From assembly GCA_963995505.1 (NCBI GenBank), contig OZ023199.1, positions 4,211,906-4,275,905 on the forward strand: a stretch of 64,000 nucleotides of DNA, given 5' to 3'. The notes under the pieces were generated by a model. The model saw only the letters and a program-made list of their open reading frames with translations. It was not told the origin of the DNA and made no database searches. A program made the position numbers and the translations under genes. Below are positions 10,662 through 23,216 of this stretch, piece after piece. Numbering within the stretch: the stretch's first letter is position 1; every line of letters starts with the position of its first letter. Origin of the DNA: Hypericum androsaemum (taxonomy: Eukaryota > Streptophyta > Magnoliopsida > Malpighiales > Hypericaceae).

Positions 10662-13600
10662 ATGGCATGGAGGTTGAGGGCCAAGAGCTTTGGGGAGGTT
10701 TATGGGGGAAATGGGTTTGGTTGGTGGGATGAGATAGATGAATCTGAGGATTGGCAGAGAGGGATTTTCTTTTTCCTCTCTGCTTCTTATGCATTGGTCT
10801 CTCTTGTTGCCCTGGTAATATGTTTTGATTCTTCTCTTACCAAGTTTGCATCTTTGTGTGAATTCTTCATGTGGGTCCCTTTTACCTTGAAGCTTGGCTT
10901 TTCATGTAATGATCTGTTAGATGTTTAGAGTAATTCTCTATGAGGGTGTTGCCTTGTGTGTTTAGTAATTGGTTGGTCTAGGAATTTGTGTCGAAGATTT
11001 GGATGTTGGAATCCTTTCCAATTGGGGGTGTTTCGAATGTGGGCTGTCTGCTTCCTCGTGGAACAAGGATGTTATGAAGATTTGTAGTGATTTATGCGTC
11101 GAATTTGTCTTTCGACAAGTATTTAGGATGTGTCTACGAACATTTATCGGTTTTAATTCTTCGATTTAGTGAACGAGCCTAGTTTCCGTGACATGTTTGT
11201 GCTGTTCGAGCGAATACACCTGTTAGCTTCCGTCAGCAAGTTCTGTTTCTTCCATATGATACCACCGACTGCGATTATGGAGAATTTTATATGCTCTGAC
11301 AAATGTGCTTGCCATTGTTGCTAGGAAGCCGTTAATACTGTCGTTTGAAGCGAACACTTAGCCTTCTGCTATCTGTGGAGTTTCCAATGTATATGCTGGT
11401 TCCGAGTTAGTGATTGCAGAGTTCTTACATTAGTCACTAATAATCATTTGAAGTTGCATAGTTGTTATGACCTCCTTTATTGCAGAAGTCTACAAAAGAT
11501 GATGGATAAACGAACCCGGAAGCGGGCTTGAAAAAGGCTAATAATTAGCACAAGAAGCTACATTGTAACTTCCATGATTCGCATAATGCGCCAAACATGC
11601 CCTTTACATAATTTTCTTTTGACTCAGGTACAACTATGCCGTATCCAATTGAGAGTTCCGGAATATGGTTGGACCACGCAAAAGGTTTTCCACTTGATGA
11701 ACTTCCTAGTGAATGGATGTAAGGGTTTTGAAGTATTGTCATCATAGACTTTTACCAAACTTAGAGTTTACGAAGTTTCTGAGACCAGTTCGCACCTTTC
11801 TTTTGGCAGTGAGAGCTATCTTCTTCGGCTTTTACAAGGATGTCTTTTCAATTAGGCCAAAGGTATGTGCCTTATCGCATTACTTTATTATTGTGCTGCA
11901 TATCACTCTCGTCTTTCATCCCTGATTAATTATATCGGACATAGTTAAAACCTTGATAACGTATCTTTAGATAAGAGTTCTGAAATTTTTTATCATGATT
12001 TCATAAACTTCTCAGAAAACTTTTCTTCACAGAGTAAGCCTGGTACGATCGCAGCACTCTATATTCTTGATTAGCACCATTTATTAACTCCAATGGGAGA
12101 TTTGCATAGTTATTATATGCTAGATATCGAAGTCCTCCAGTATTTGTCATTGATGGTTACTGTGTTTAGCCACGACAATGTGATCTGAGTTGCCATGCAT
12201 GAGCTATTACTTGCGCTAACCTCTATGGCATTTACTGTAACCTTTGCGCAGGCACTTGAAATTGTGCTTCTGGATCTTCCAAGCCTCCTATTCTTCTCAA
12301 CATATACGCTACTCGTTCTGTTCTGGGCAGAGATTTATCATCAGGTACAAAGTACAACCCTCTTTTGTAATGGAAAGCCAGTGTCTGCTTCCTATTGAAG
12401 CTGAATGTCGATCCTTCATGTGTTTAAGGCCAGAAGCCTTCCTATTGACAAACTCAGGCCTGCTTATTACATCATCAATGGAGTAGTATACTTGACACAA
12501 GTAAGAAAAATGTTCTGATTGCTGCAATATGCTAACTTATTTGCAAGTTCTATTTATTAGACACGAAGTTTAAGTTCTCTTGTATAGAATTAATGTTCTG
12601 ACAAAAAACAGGCATGCATCTGGATATACATACGTGTAAGTGAAAGTCACGTCGCAGAGGAAGTTGCCAAACTTTTCTTTTCAGGTGGGCTTTTCTTGTG
12701 GGAATCTTTTGATTAAGATCTGTTTTGTGAGCTTTTAGCAACCTGAAGTTCAGAAATGGATAAGTCTAGCTTTATCCTAAGAGTTCTTCTTCTTCTATAT
12801 GCAGTCATCTCCTTATGTGCTGCTGTAGGATTCCTGATTTACGGTGGAAGGTGAGTTTATTAAAATCAAATTAGTGGTATTTTCGTTAACGTTACATTCC
12901 TGTGTAGTCACTTCAGTTATTTTTCATTTTTCAGGTTGTTCATGATGTTGCGGAGATTCCCAATCGAATCTAGAGGTCGACAAAAGAAGCTTTATGAGGT
13001 GAGCAGGTGTCTCCTTGTTTCTCGATATGGCTTGATCAGGCATCCAGGATATGCGCTTGTAAATTGCATTTACTTATAACTCATGGTCATTCATTGTCGA
13101 ACATATTCTTATAGAAGCATTTTAAGAGGTTGAATCAAACTTCAAACTTCACTACTTCAGATCACTACACACTTCTGTCTGATTGAAGTGGTCGTTAATC
13201 AAGTTTGTCGACTTTATTGGTTATAATTGGCCAGATGATCGTTGCAGGTTGGCTGCGTGACTGGAATTTGCTGTACTTGTTTCCTTATAAGATGCCTTGT
13301 GGTGAGTGCAATTTGACCGGAAATAATCCGTCTACAGGTGCGGGGAAAATTTCCTTTAATTCACCCGGTGACTAATGAATGGCTTTCGGTACAGGTCGCC
13401 ATCTCAGCGTTTGACGTGAATGCCGATCTTGATGTACTTGATCATCCCCTACTGAATCTCATTTATTACACCGTAAGTTCAATGGTCTTTCGATATTGGA
13501 ACGGCGTCATTGAATCTATAATTACTGTTCCATGCCAATCTCAGGCACTCTTGAGTTGATAATGCTAATTATCTCATCCTTTTTTTTTACATGACAACTT

Positions 13601-13697
13601 ACAGCTGGTGGAGATTGTACCATCTTCTCTGGTACTTTTCATATTGCGGAAGTTACCACCAAAGCGGGTTTCGGACCAGTATCACCCGATCCGATAA
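10662..13697 (+). CDS. TOM1/THH1-family seven-transmembrane protein (11 exons, 289 aa)
   Basis: This belongs to the plant tobamovirus multiplication 1/3 (TOM1/TOM3/THH1) family of tonoplast seven-pass membrane proteins, best known as host factors used in tobamovirus RNA replication. Their native role is unclear. I reconstructed exons 10662-10814, 11628-11718, 11810-11862, 12252-12344, 12429-12500, 12612-12684, 12805-12850, 12935-12998, 13248-13301, 13395-13472 and 13605-13697. All introns are GT-AG and the phases join without a stop, giving 289 residues, the usual family length. Landmarks are an acidic N-terminus ([14 protein letters not shown]), [99 protein letters not shown] and the terminal [16 protein letters not shown]. 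It faces the CG-1 gene convergently, with 0.7 kb between stop codons. Confidence 0.93.
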
Positions 13698-14381
13698 GGT
13701 ATGCCACGAGCTATTTTACAAGCATCGTCATCTGCTTATAAGATAAAAGGAGAGAAGAACAGCGCGACGAAAGTATGGGAAGCCAGACACAAGGTTTTGC
13801 AGATTAACAGATTTTTTTTCGTACTTTCGAGAAGACTGATTATCATTCCATTCTCTTGTATAGTCCATGTTCATTTGGCTTGTGCTGTGCTAAGATTTGA
13901 GAGCATTCTTTTTTCTGCAATAATTACGTACATGGACTGTCCTAACTATGTGATAAACTGTTGCATCTTCTCGTTTTTTAATTGCCGGTGCTCGATATGC
14001 TACGAGTTCTGGTTATGCAGCGCGTCAATACGGTGTCCCTAGTCGCAAGTTGGAGGCTGACAATGGCCTCAAAAGAATAGCTTTTGAGCTGGAATTTTGA
14101 TGACTCATAACAAGTAAGTTCATTTTTCGGTTGGTCAAGTGAACCTCCTCAATCATTGAATCTGTTACACTTCGAATTGTTGCCCGTGTCTTATACTGAA
14201 GGTATTTTTACATATGGAACGGGAAGTACTTAAATCAGTACAAGTGCAACTAGTGCATGATCTTTAGGCGTCATTCCCTGATGAACAACTCCCAGTTTAA
14301 GACCATGCCACTTTTATCTGGACTTGAACAAAAACAAAGACAAACGAGGGGACCTGTTGCGGTGTAGAATGTCGGACAAAC
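13698..14381. other. Convergent intergenic region
   Basis: This contains the 3' flanks of the two converging genes. The TOM1-like 3' region (13698-14110) is T-rich. An alternative short frame on the minus strand (14314-14502) overlaps the end of the CG-1 gene and could be its true C-terminus if an extra intron or frameshift exists. Confidence 0.4.
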
Positions 14382-16559
14382 CTAGGATGGTTTCAAGTCG
14401 AGACGTCTTGAAGTAGAGCTCCTCTTTCGAGCGGCTGCTTTCCCGACCACCCAAAATTTCATTACGATGCATACTATAGTCAATTGTCTCCTTGCTATCC
14501 AAAGCGAAAAGTTCGAGAGGACGTCGTCGAATTGCAGATCATCCGACATGCTGGCCTGATGAAGACCTGCAAGAGGTGATGCAAAAATATTCTCTTCATC
14601 GATTTCTGAAGAGAAATCAATGTTGCAGAGACGAGAGGTTGGTGTTTCTGCCAGGATTCTCATGCTGTTGCTGGTTCCAGGTCCCGAAGCTCCGGTATCC
14701 TGAAAGCCATGATCATTCCAGCCGGACGCATATGAAGGATATTCAAGGTAGCCTAAAAGAGGCATCTTGTCATTCTCAACTCCTTCCTGGAAGGCAAATC
14801 CAGCAGCCGCCGAGTTCACCGGAAGATGGTCAAACTACATTATGAAAAGCCAGCCTTAATGCACGGTGATGCGAATCGAAACAGTATACTAGGCGAAGAA
14901 TAGGAGAGAAGCATACGTATCCTTTGTCTGATGGAGATTCTGAGATATCTATTGGCATGCTGGTAGCATTCCTGAAACTGTATCGGCTAGTTTCCAGCTG
15001 CAGCTGACCGTCACCCCAAGGTGGGATGGAACCTTGCAGAGTTCTCTTAAATGTTTCATCCCAGTCTTCAGGTTTTAGTACTAATGTTGATGACGATGAT
15101 GGGTCCGGCAAAACTGCAGGCAAGGCCAACGCGCTGCTTGTGCAAGCTATCTGCAACGCATCGAACGTAGCCGTCGTATGAAGTTCATCATGACCACAAA
15201 GTAAATGAGCAGTTTTCGACAAAGCTTTATCTACACTTTCAAAGCCACAGATGAATTAACAATATCAAGAATTAGCTGAGAGCCAATCATATAGAAATGG
15301 GGCAGAATTTCTTGAGTCTCTGCTTAAGCAAGAGATTGTTTGGTCATGTGAAGAAAATATGGTTCGTTCGTTCATCCGCATTTTCCGTTCCGTTTACTCA
15401 TGGAAAAAGGTAGGACCAGAGTTACCTTCACATCCAAGTAGTGGACAAACACTATGTGCATAAATTCCCTGTGAAAATTTAAGAAAAACATGAGCTGCAT
15501 CAGAAAGTGAACTTTGATACTGCAAGAAACCTCGTAAATCTGTAAGATCAAGGAGGAAATCGATGCTATGCTAATGTCCGAAAGGACGATTACTCCTTCG
15601 CGTAACTTACCGTTCAAGCATCGAGTAGCACCGCCTCCGAAAGCTGGGATTTTCTTTTCCTTTAGCGTAGTAACAGTTCAGCATATATTTATCTCCAACC
15701 TGCAATTTTTTTTTCTCTCAACTGTTAGCTTGAAGGAAACGAATCCATAAATCATGTAAAAGGAACCCTTTTCTATTCGCCTATCGCGGTCATTTACGTA
15801 TCAGAAACCCGAACAATGTCTAGCGCAACATTAAACTTTTAGCAGTCCTATTGCATATACCTTGAGTTTCTCATGTGCTTCATTGATTGTCTTCCCGTTC
15901 TTGCGCTTCTTCCATTCGAGTCCGTCTTTTCGGAAGTTACGAGTCACGCATCGATCATAGAAAAACACCGATCCACCTAACACAGGTAATTTGCATCAAC
16001 TGCTAAATTGGAAACAAATATAGCAAATGGTTCTGTTTAAGGAAGTTGATCAATCAGAAGAGTAATATACTGCAAGGCAGCAGAGGAGGCTTTTCTGAGA
16101 TCGTCAATGCTGAATGACTGAGAAGCGTTTGATGATTGAGAAGCATTCGAACTATCTCATCCGCGCGAAGCCATCTGCGACGAGCTTCAGACGATAACCA
16201 CTGCATATCTGCAAACGAGCCGTTCGGATTCCGTTTAGAAACAGAAATCGAACACAACCCAAATATGACACCAAGTATCCATCCCCTTGCACGAGGCGTA
16301 ACGAAATTCCAACACAAACGAGCATGACCCCTTCCATTCTCCGCCAACTGACCAACTAATACAAGTTCGAGCCGGGTGAGACCACCGCTTACTAATCGAA
16401 CAGACACATAAACCATGACAAGCACACTTCCTAACAACAGAGTAGCAAGAAGCTACAGATCATACAGCTTAGAACTGGAATTGATAAGAAAAAGTTGAAG
16501 AATTTAAACAAAATTGTAACTTCAAAGAAGAAGATTAGAATACCAGGTAGATCTGCCAT
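14382..16559 (-). CDS. CAMTA-type gene: CG-1 DNA-binding domain plus a tail (7+ exons)
   Basis: The N-terminal half is a CG-1 domain, the DNA-binding domain of calmodulin-binding transcription activators (CAMTA), which bind CGCG-type elements in nuclear DNA. Minus-strand exons are 16559-16544 (start codon), 16208-16071, 15976-15861, 15699-15611 and 15468-15426. They join in phase to about 134 codons with the CG-1 blocks EARRRWLRADEIVRMLLNH, SGSVFFYDR..TRNFRKDG, WKKRKNGKTINEAHEKLK, LNCYYAKGKENPSFRRR and MHIVFVHYLDVK. Two further exons (about 15226-14912 and 14834-14382) encode a Ser/Thr-rich tail containing LKPEDWDETFKRTLQGSIPPWGDG. No TIG, ankyrin or IQ segments follow, whereas family members are usually near 1000 residues. 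The join between exons 5 and 6 does not keep frame with any AG I can find, so that boundary and the exact C-terminus are uncertain. The gene may be a short paralogue or a decaying copy. Confidence 0.75.
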
Positions 16560-16569
16560 TATAAGCAAC

Positions 16570-17154
16570 TTAAGCAGCCGGAACTCACTGGTACTGTCTC
16601 ACATGCTAGAGCTCAACCCCAAATATATATGGAGATTTTAGGCTGTGATTATACCCGCTCTCTTTTTTTTTCTTCCCTAAATCTGTTAATTATTATCATT
16701 ATCTTTCTCCTTTTTTTTTTACCAAAACTGTTGTCGTCATATTGGATTACGCGTCCGATTGTAGAAACTGTCGCAGTCACCACAATACGCGTTGACAAAG
16801 AAGAACCCAATTACTTGTAGAACTAGAATTCGAGCATGTCATAATATCGAATAATTTATTTTATATTCATAAGATCTAAATATGGATTAAATTTTTTTTA
16901 AACTACTCCTCGCAGTGGACAATTTGGGAATGTCACAATGCTTGTTAATGGGAGGACAAAGACAATCCGTACCCTTGTTCTTGGTAGACGATCCGTACAT
17001 TCAACTCTTCTTTTGATCGTGCCAATTCGCATCACAATTTACCCTTTTTTTTAATAAACAATAATAAATACGCATGATGCAAACGCTATTCTATTTCAAA
17101 ATCTGCAAAATATATCTTTTAATATTTTTTTAAGCTGTACAAAAATAAAAAAGA
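16570..17154. other. Upstream region of CG-1 gene
   Basis: This is presumed promoter of the CG-1 gene on the minus strand. It includes T-rich runs near 16660-16720 and AT-rich spacer. I see no separate gene. Confidence 0.4.
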
Positions 17155-18555
17155 ACGGGGTCGGGGTCCGTGGTCGGGTCCAGAGTCCGGTGGTCCAGGG
17201 GTTCGGGGGTCCGGCGGTACGATTGTCCAGGGGTCCGTGGCTTGGGAGTTCGACGATTGTGGCTTAGGGGTCCGACGGTCTGGGGATTCATGGTCCGATT
17301 GTCCGGGGGTCCAGTAGTCTTGTTGTCTGGGGTCCGTGGTTCCGTGGTCCGGGGTCCGGGGTCCGTGGTCCGGTAGTTCGGGGTCTGGGGGTCTGGTGGT
17401 ACGGGAGTCTGTGATCAAGTGGTCCACGGCCCGGGGGGTTTGGGGGTTCGGTGGTCCGGGATCCGTGGTCCGTGGTCCGGTAGTTCGGGGTCTGGTGGTC
17501 CGGGAGTCTGTGATCAGGTGGTCCGCGGTCCGGGGGATTTGGAGGTTCGGTGGTCCGGGGGTCCTAGGGTCCGGAGGTCCAAGGTCACGGTCCAGGGATC
17601 CGTGGTTCGGTGGTCCGAGGCTACGGTCCAGGGTTCTGTGGTTCGGTGGTCCGATGGTTCGGGATCCGTGGTTCGGTGGTCTGCGGTCTGGGTGTTCGGT
17701 GGTCAGAGTCCAGGGTCCGGGGTTTGGGGTTTGGTGTTGCGGGAGTCCTAGGGTCCAGTGTCCTGGGGTCCGTGGTCCGGTAGTCCAGGGTCTGGGGGTC
17801 CCGTGGTTTTGTGGTCCGAGCGTCCGAGGGTCGATGGTCCTGGGTCGATGGTCCAGGGTCTGGGGATCCACTGGTTTAAGGTCCGGGGGTCCGTGGTCCG
17901 AGAGTTCGGTGGTCCATGGTCCGGGGGTTAGTGGTCCGCGGATCCGGGTGTTCGGTGGTCCGAATCCGCGGTCCGTGGTTTGGTGTTGCGGGGGTCCTAG
18001 GGTCTGGTGGTCTAGTCTGGTGTCCGGGGGTCCGTGGTCTGGTGGTTCGAGGGTCCGGTGGTCCAGGATTCGGGGGTCCGAGGGTCAGTGGTCCAGGGTC
18101 CGGGGGTCCGTGGTCCTGGGGTTCGGTGGTCCAGGGTCTGTGGTTCAGTGGTCTAGGGGTCCAGTGGTCCTGTGATCCGTGGTCCGGGGGTCCGTGGTTA
18201 GGTGGTCTGATGGTCCGGGGTCTGGTGGTCTACGGTCCGGGGTCCGTGGTTCGGTTTTTCAGGGGTCTAGTGGTCCGTGGTCCGGACGTCCGTGGTTCAG
18301 TGGTCTGGTGGTCCCGGGTCCAGTGGTCTGGGGGTCTGTGGTCTGGTGGTCCGCGCTCCGGGGGTCCGATGGTTCGGGGTCCGGGGGTCAGGTCGTGCGT
18401 GGTCTGGGGTCCGTGGTCCGGTGATCCAGGGTCCGATGATCCAGGGTCCGAGGCCCAGGGGTCTGGTTGTTCTGTGGTCCGGGAGTCCGTGGTCCGCGGT
18501 CCGCTGTCTGTGTTCTTAGTGTCCATGGTTCGGTGGTCCGATGGTCCGGAGGTCG
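17155..18555. repeat. GC-rich degenerate minisatellite (GGTCCG-type, about 1.4 kb)
   Basis: This is a dense array of short units of the GGTCCGGGG / GGTCCGTGG type, with a base period of roughly 9 bp and higher-order duplications of about 100-120 bp (compare 17376-17478 with 17478-17600). The plus strand is strongly G over C and T over A. Open frames run through several phases only because the short repeat lacks stops; the minus strand reads Pro/Arg/Asp/Thr-rich peptides. I do not count any of these as genes. Confidence 0.9.
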
Positions 18556-18656
18556 GTGATTTTAGGTTTGAGTTTTGGGTTTTGTGTTTGGGTTTTGGGT
18601 TTTGGATTTGGGTTTGGAGTATAAGTTTTGGGTTTGGGATTTAAATTTGGGAATAG
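18556..18656 (+). repeat. Degenerate TTTGGG-type repeat beside the minisatellite
   Basis: About 100 bp of imperfect TTTTGGGT/TTTGGGA units directly abut the GC-rich array. It resembles a degenerate heptamer but is not the canonical plant telomere repeat. Confidence 0.6.
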
Positions 18657-19546
18657 TTTGAACATTTCTACGTGACACACCAAACCAAAAAATGATGTTT
18701 CCTAGAATGTATATCTCTCAATGATACACATTTTTGTAAAAGTTTTATGCGTAGATTTGAATAGATCAAATAAAAATTATATAAGCAGAAATTCTCTACC
18801 AGGAGAAGATATTTATGATGTGCATTAGATTTCTCGGTAAAAGCGTGAAAGATGTGAATTCGATCATATGCACATTTATATTATATTTTTGAATAACATT
18901 TTTGTGTGTAATGTTAAATCAACTAAATAAATGGCGGATGACAGATATTGTTACTTTCTTAAAAAAAACAGAAATAAATTGTTGATTCCGTGCTTAGTAT
19001 ATTATAGTGAATAACATAATATGCGAGTATAACCCAATTATACTCCCGAGTGCCGTACAATTTTTTGACAAATTGTACCAGATAAAAGTTTGGAACAAGT
19101 ATAAGGATTAATATATTAATTAAAAATATTTTTTAGATTATTGAATTTATTATTTATATGGTAAAGATGAAAGGATGGAAAACATCATAAAATAAGGTAT
19201 TTATACTTGTTTTATGCGTTGAATAGAATTAATATAGCTATTTAATTGAAATTATCAAACTAATATCATATTACATATGAATATGATTTTTTAAAAATAC
19301 TATGCATAGGTGCATGATACCAATATATTTTGTGTTTAAAGTGAAAAACTATGGTTCCAAGTATATAATTTGCACGGAAAATACTCCCTGCAATCACTTA
19401 TCCAAAAAAAAAAGACTCCTTGCAATCATTGGTGCAAATACTAGGTCTGTTGCTGAATGGGCCTAGGACTAAGCCAAGAATTGGGCTCATACTTCGATGA
19501 CTTCAATTGTTTGAAAACCAAATTTGTTTCGGTTGTCTTTTTTTTA
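18657..19546. other. AT-rich intergenic stretch
   Basis: No gene, RNA or bounded repeat was recognised here. Confidence 0.4.
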
Positions 19547-21184
19547 GGGAAAAATCCACGTTAGTGTTTGTAGTATTACCGATTCTTATTTGGATATCCT
19601 ATATTTTAAAACCTATAGAAGTGATTTAACTTATTTTAATTTTTATCACTTAGGTCCACTCAGGTCCGGTTTGTCCTTTTTTGGGGCAAACAACATCGTT
19701 TAGACGCTTACGTGGAGTGCCATGTGGTAATGACTGAATTTCTCGATGTTGACGTGGCAGTGGATAAATTAATACTAAATTTGTTTATTATAAAAAAAAT
19801 CCTATCTTCCCCTCTCTCTTTCTCTCTCTTCTTCCATTCATCTTCAATCTCCATATCTCCTAATCTTCCCTCTTCAACCTCTACCCCCATCTTCAACCTC
19901 CATGCAACAAACGCAACACCCAAAATCAAACAACAAGAACCCAGAAAATTCAATTCTCCATCTCCACCAATAACCCACCAATCCGGATTTAGCCAAAACT
20001 CCAGATCTAAATTAGGGTTTCCACCATTGAGCACCACGGCCTATAAGGGTTTGAACTTGTAGAGCATATATTTAATGAGAAAACTAAGCCCTAATTCAAT
20101 AGAATTATGCAGAAGGGAAAATTAGGGTTTCTACGTTTCCATATCTAAATTGTTGGGAACCGGGAGGACCCACACAATGCCCACAAACACACAAGCGAAC
20201 CATAATCACAACGAGAAGCACGAACTCACAAGAAACCAAAGGAAAAGTACAAGAGATAAGATATTTGGTTACCCCGTTTGATCCACAACGATCTATGTCC
20301 AAGGGCGTACCAAGCCAGGAGAGAGTTCACTATGCTCTTGAACTTCACTTGCTCTTTATAAGAAAAGACCACACTTTTGGCACCCACACTCACCTAGGAT
20401 TTTCTCTTTTCTCTCTAGCCACACACTCTCTCTTCTATTCTTGTTCTTAGGGGTTACAAATGAGTTACAAGGGGTATATATAGAGCCAACAACCATAGAA
20501 AGCAAAAGCAATATACAGGGGCAAACTTGTCCAAAGTCAGCCAAAATTTGTGGCGGCCGCCAGACATGCGCCGGGTTCGAGCCGATTTCCATACCTCTGC
20601 CTGCCAGCCACTTGCTCGCCTCTTCGTCTCATCTTTTCGGCTTTAGTTCTTGACCCGATTGAACTCTCCAACCCCACCCCACCCCACCCTCCCTCCCCAC
20701 CTCCCCCCAGCGTCCCTGAGCACCAGATCACTTCAATCAACTCTCAAACCGCCTCTCAGGCTCCATACCCAACATACATTACTTTTCTAAACCCTAATTC
20801 CATCGCTTTGAAAAAATAAACACGTAAAAGGTACCGGGAGCGAGCCACGTTGCAGCATTAGATACACTTGGGCTTGTTGAGGCCGTGACGGCGGTGTTGG
20901 AGGTCGTTGCGTCTGAACTGTTATTGCTCGGCGCAGGCGACGGGGACGAGGCACTAATTTGGTAATTTATCTACCGGCACGTCAATATCGAGTAATCCAG
21001 TCACTACCGCATGGCACTCCATGTAAGCGTCTAAACGACGTCGTTTGCCCAAAAATGGCGAACCAGACTTGGGTGGACCTAAGTGATAAAAATTGAAATA
21101 AGTTGACCTGTTTTATGAGTTTCAAACCACATGGTACCCAGTGAGAATCAGTGATACCACAGAGTACTAAGGTAAATTTTTCCC
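19547..21184. mobile_element. Non-autonomous Mutator-like element with long TIRs (host of a solo LTR)
   Basis: Terminal inverted repeats of about 220-230 bp: 19547-19775 pairs with 20955-21184. Both start GGGAAAAAT and share blocks such as TTTTTATCACTTAGGTCCAC and GTTTAGACGCTTAC. Flanks are TTTTTTTTA and TTTTTTATA, a 9-bp target duplication with one mismatch. Once the nested LTR is removed the interior is about 500-600 bp. It includes an AGGGTTT-rich leader-like part and, on the minus strand near 20960-20830, a Ser/Thr-rich reading frame (SNNSSDATTSNTAVTAS) that could be a captured gene fragment. There is no transposase. Confidence 0.8.
20151..20774 (-). repeat. Solo copia-type LTR (624 bp) nested in the MULE
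   Basis: It starts TGTTGGGAACC and ends CTCCATACCCAACA. The ending is shared with the LTRs of the copia element at 56889-61830, as is the internal block GGGCGTACCAAGCCAGGAG. The flanks TAAAT (20146-20150) and TACAT (20775-20779) look like a 5-bp target duplication with one change. No internal region is present, so this is a solo LTR left by LTR-LTR recombination. Confidence 0.8.
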
Positions 21185-22880
21185 TTTTTTATAGCTATGG
21201 TATTCGGAGTTAATGTCCGGTCCTATTTAAGAATTTGAGTATTCCAATAAAAAATTTTACATTCTTAAAGTTTGAAAATCTGTTTCAGTGAATCCAAATT
21301 TTTTACCATTTAGACGAACACAATTTATTTTATTATTAATCCGTTACTTAAAATTGGACATGAATGAACATAGTGCGCGCTTCAGGTACGAGAGATGCGC
21401 CAGCTGCAATTTTGTATTTTCTGCTATCAATACGTTCTACCGAACATAGTCTCAATTGTATAACCCACTCCATCATTTACATGAAAAGCTCTTCGAATTT
21501 TTTAAGCAAATTAAAAACACTTGAATGTTTTGTTCTAATGATCTACTAAATTTCCAAAAGTTACATTTTTTTCATGGAATGCCATCAAACACCAAACAAA
21601 CATCTTTCTCTCCCTACTATTATATATGAGGAATGAAGGAAATACTACTATTTGAAGTTCACCCAAGAGAGCTCTTCTAAGCCCAACAAACTATAACATT
21701 TAAAAGATCCCACCAAGTTTTGTTTAATACCAATTGATATCTGGACATCCGTATAAGATTTTGAAAGACGACAAAGTTCTCCCGACAATTATTTAACAAT
21801 GTCCCATTCTCAATGGGTCGAATTCAATAACTCTTAGTTAAGCTAGATAACTTTTTTCAAGTATTAAATAGATTTCCACCAAAAAATGTACTAAATAGAT
21901 AATCATAAAAAACAAGGAAGAAATCTAAACAGATTAAGACTGACTTGGTAAAGCCGCATTCCCGACTAATCCACAAAATTTACTTTTCTTTACCGCCACT
22001 AGTTTAGCCAATAAGACTTGATCGTAGATGAATGTATTATAATAAAAGTAACTTATCTAAGCAAGTCCATGTATAGTATTAGGTCTCGGTGACAAAGATC
22101 CGAAATGGGTTAGGTCAATTATTGATCTCCGTTCTTTCAAAAAAAAAAATTCATCTACTGAATCTGCAATTATGAAAGTTGTATCGAAAAGAAAATACTT
22201 TAAATAAAATAGAGTAAGGCTTTGTTTGGTTGTGGAATTGTGCTGATTGCTGATTCACCCATAACCAGCACTTTCAAGTTTCGGCTTGTTTGATAAGGTC
22301 CTCCAATCAGTTCGTGATAGCTAGATTGGGGCTAATAAGCTCATGATTTGGAAAAGATTTAAAATGTAAAATTTTTTTTCTATTCTGTAATTGCTGATTA
22401 TCCATATTGGCTTTAAAAAATGATTTATCTATATGATAGCTTAATATCCTAATTAACTTATAAAAATAAATAATTGCTATTTTCAATTACAATTTATAAG
22501 TGCTAAAATTTTATTTTAATCTTTTTTAATATGAAATGTTCATAATTAATGTAGGAATATAAATTAATTAATAGATTTACATAATTGTAATTCATATTTA
22601 TGCAACAATTATTTTATTTTAATAATTTATCTTACATAATTCCATGATAACCTTATGGAAATATATATTATTAGTCACTAAATAAACAATACATATATCT
22701 ATTAAATTTCACAAAAAATACCCTTACATGTAATACAACACCTAAAACAAACTACGAGTACGAGGATGGATTGGGTGATGCTAAGCTTTTGGCAGCACCA
22801 AAAGGACAAGGGGAGGGTGGTTTTATATGGAAAACTTGTAATATCACGAAAAAATAAGGTCACGTAAGACAATAAGAAAA
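21185..22880. other. AT-rich intergenic stretch
   Basis: No supported gene. Near 22216 a sequence beginning GGCTTTGTTTGGTTG is weakly mirrored near 25930 (GGTTCTATTTGGTCTGG on the minus strand), raising the possibility of an old harbinger-like element enclosing the next 3.7 kb. The match is too diverged to annotate as such. Confidence 0.35.
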
Positions 22881-22882
22881 AG

Positions 22883-23216
22883 GGCACATTAGTTTTCGGC
22901 GGTAAAAATACAATAACACATTAGTTTCAAAGGCAAAAATATAACGGCCCATCGATTTTCATATGCAAAAATACAATGGTACACCGGTTTCAATGACAAA
23001 AATACAACAACACAATAGTTTTCAAAGAAAAATAAATCGACACATCAGTTTTAAAGGCAAAAATATAACGACATGCCCGTTTTTGAAGGCATTACAATGG
23101 TACATTAGTTTTCAAAGGCAAAACTACAATGACATATCAGTTTTTAAATGCAAAAAATACAACGACACATCAATTTTCAAAGGATAAAATACAACAGCGT
23201 ATCAGTTTTCAAAGGC
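22883..23216 (+). repeat. Diverged tandem array, about 38-bp unit, roughly nine copies
   Basis: Successive units read approximately as a polypurine CAAAAATACAACG(A), then ACACATCAGTTTTCAAAGG. Copy identity is moderate. No protein is implied. Confidence 0.8.

Noticed and set aside
17119..18644. Long Pro/Arg/Thr-rich and Gly/Val/Trp-rich open frames in both strands
   Set aside because: By-product of the GGTCCG minisatellite; multiple overlapping frames of equal quality and no conserved domain.
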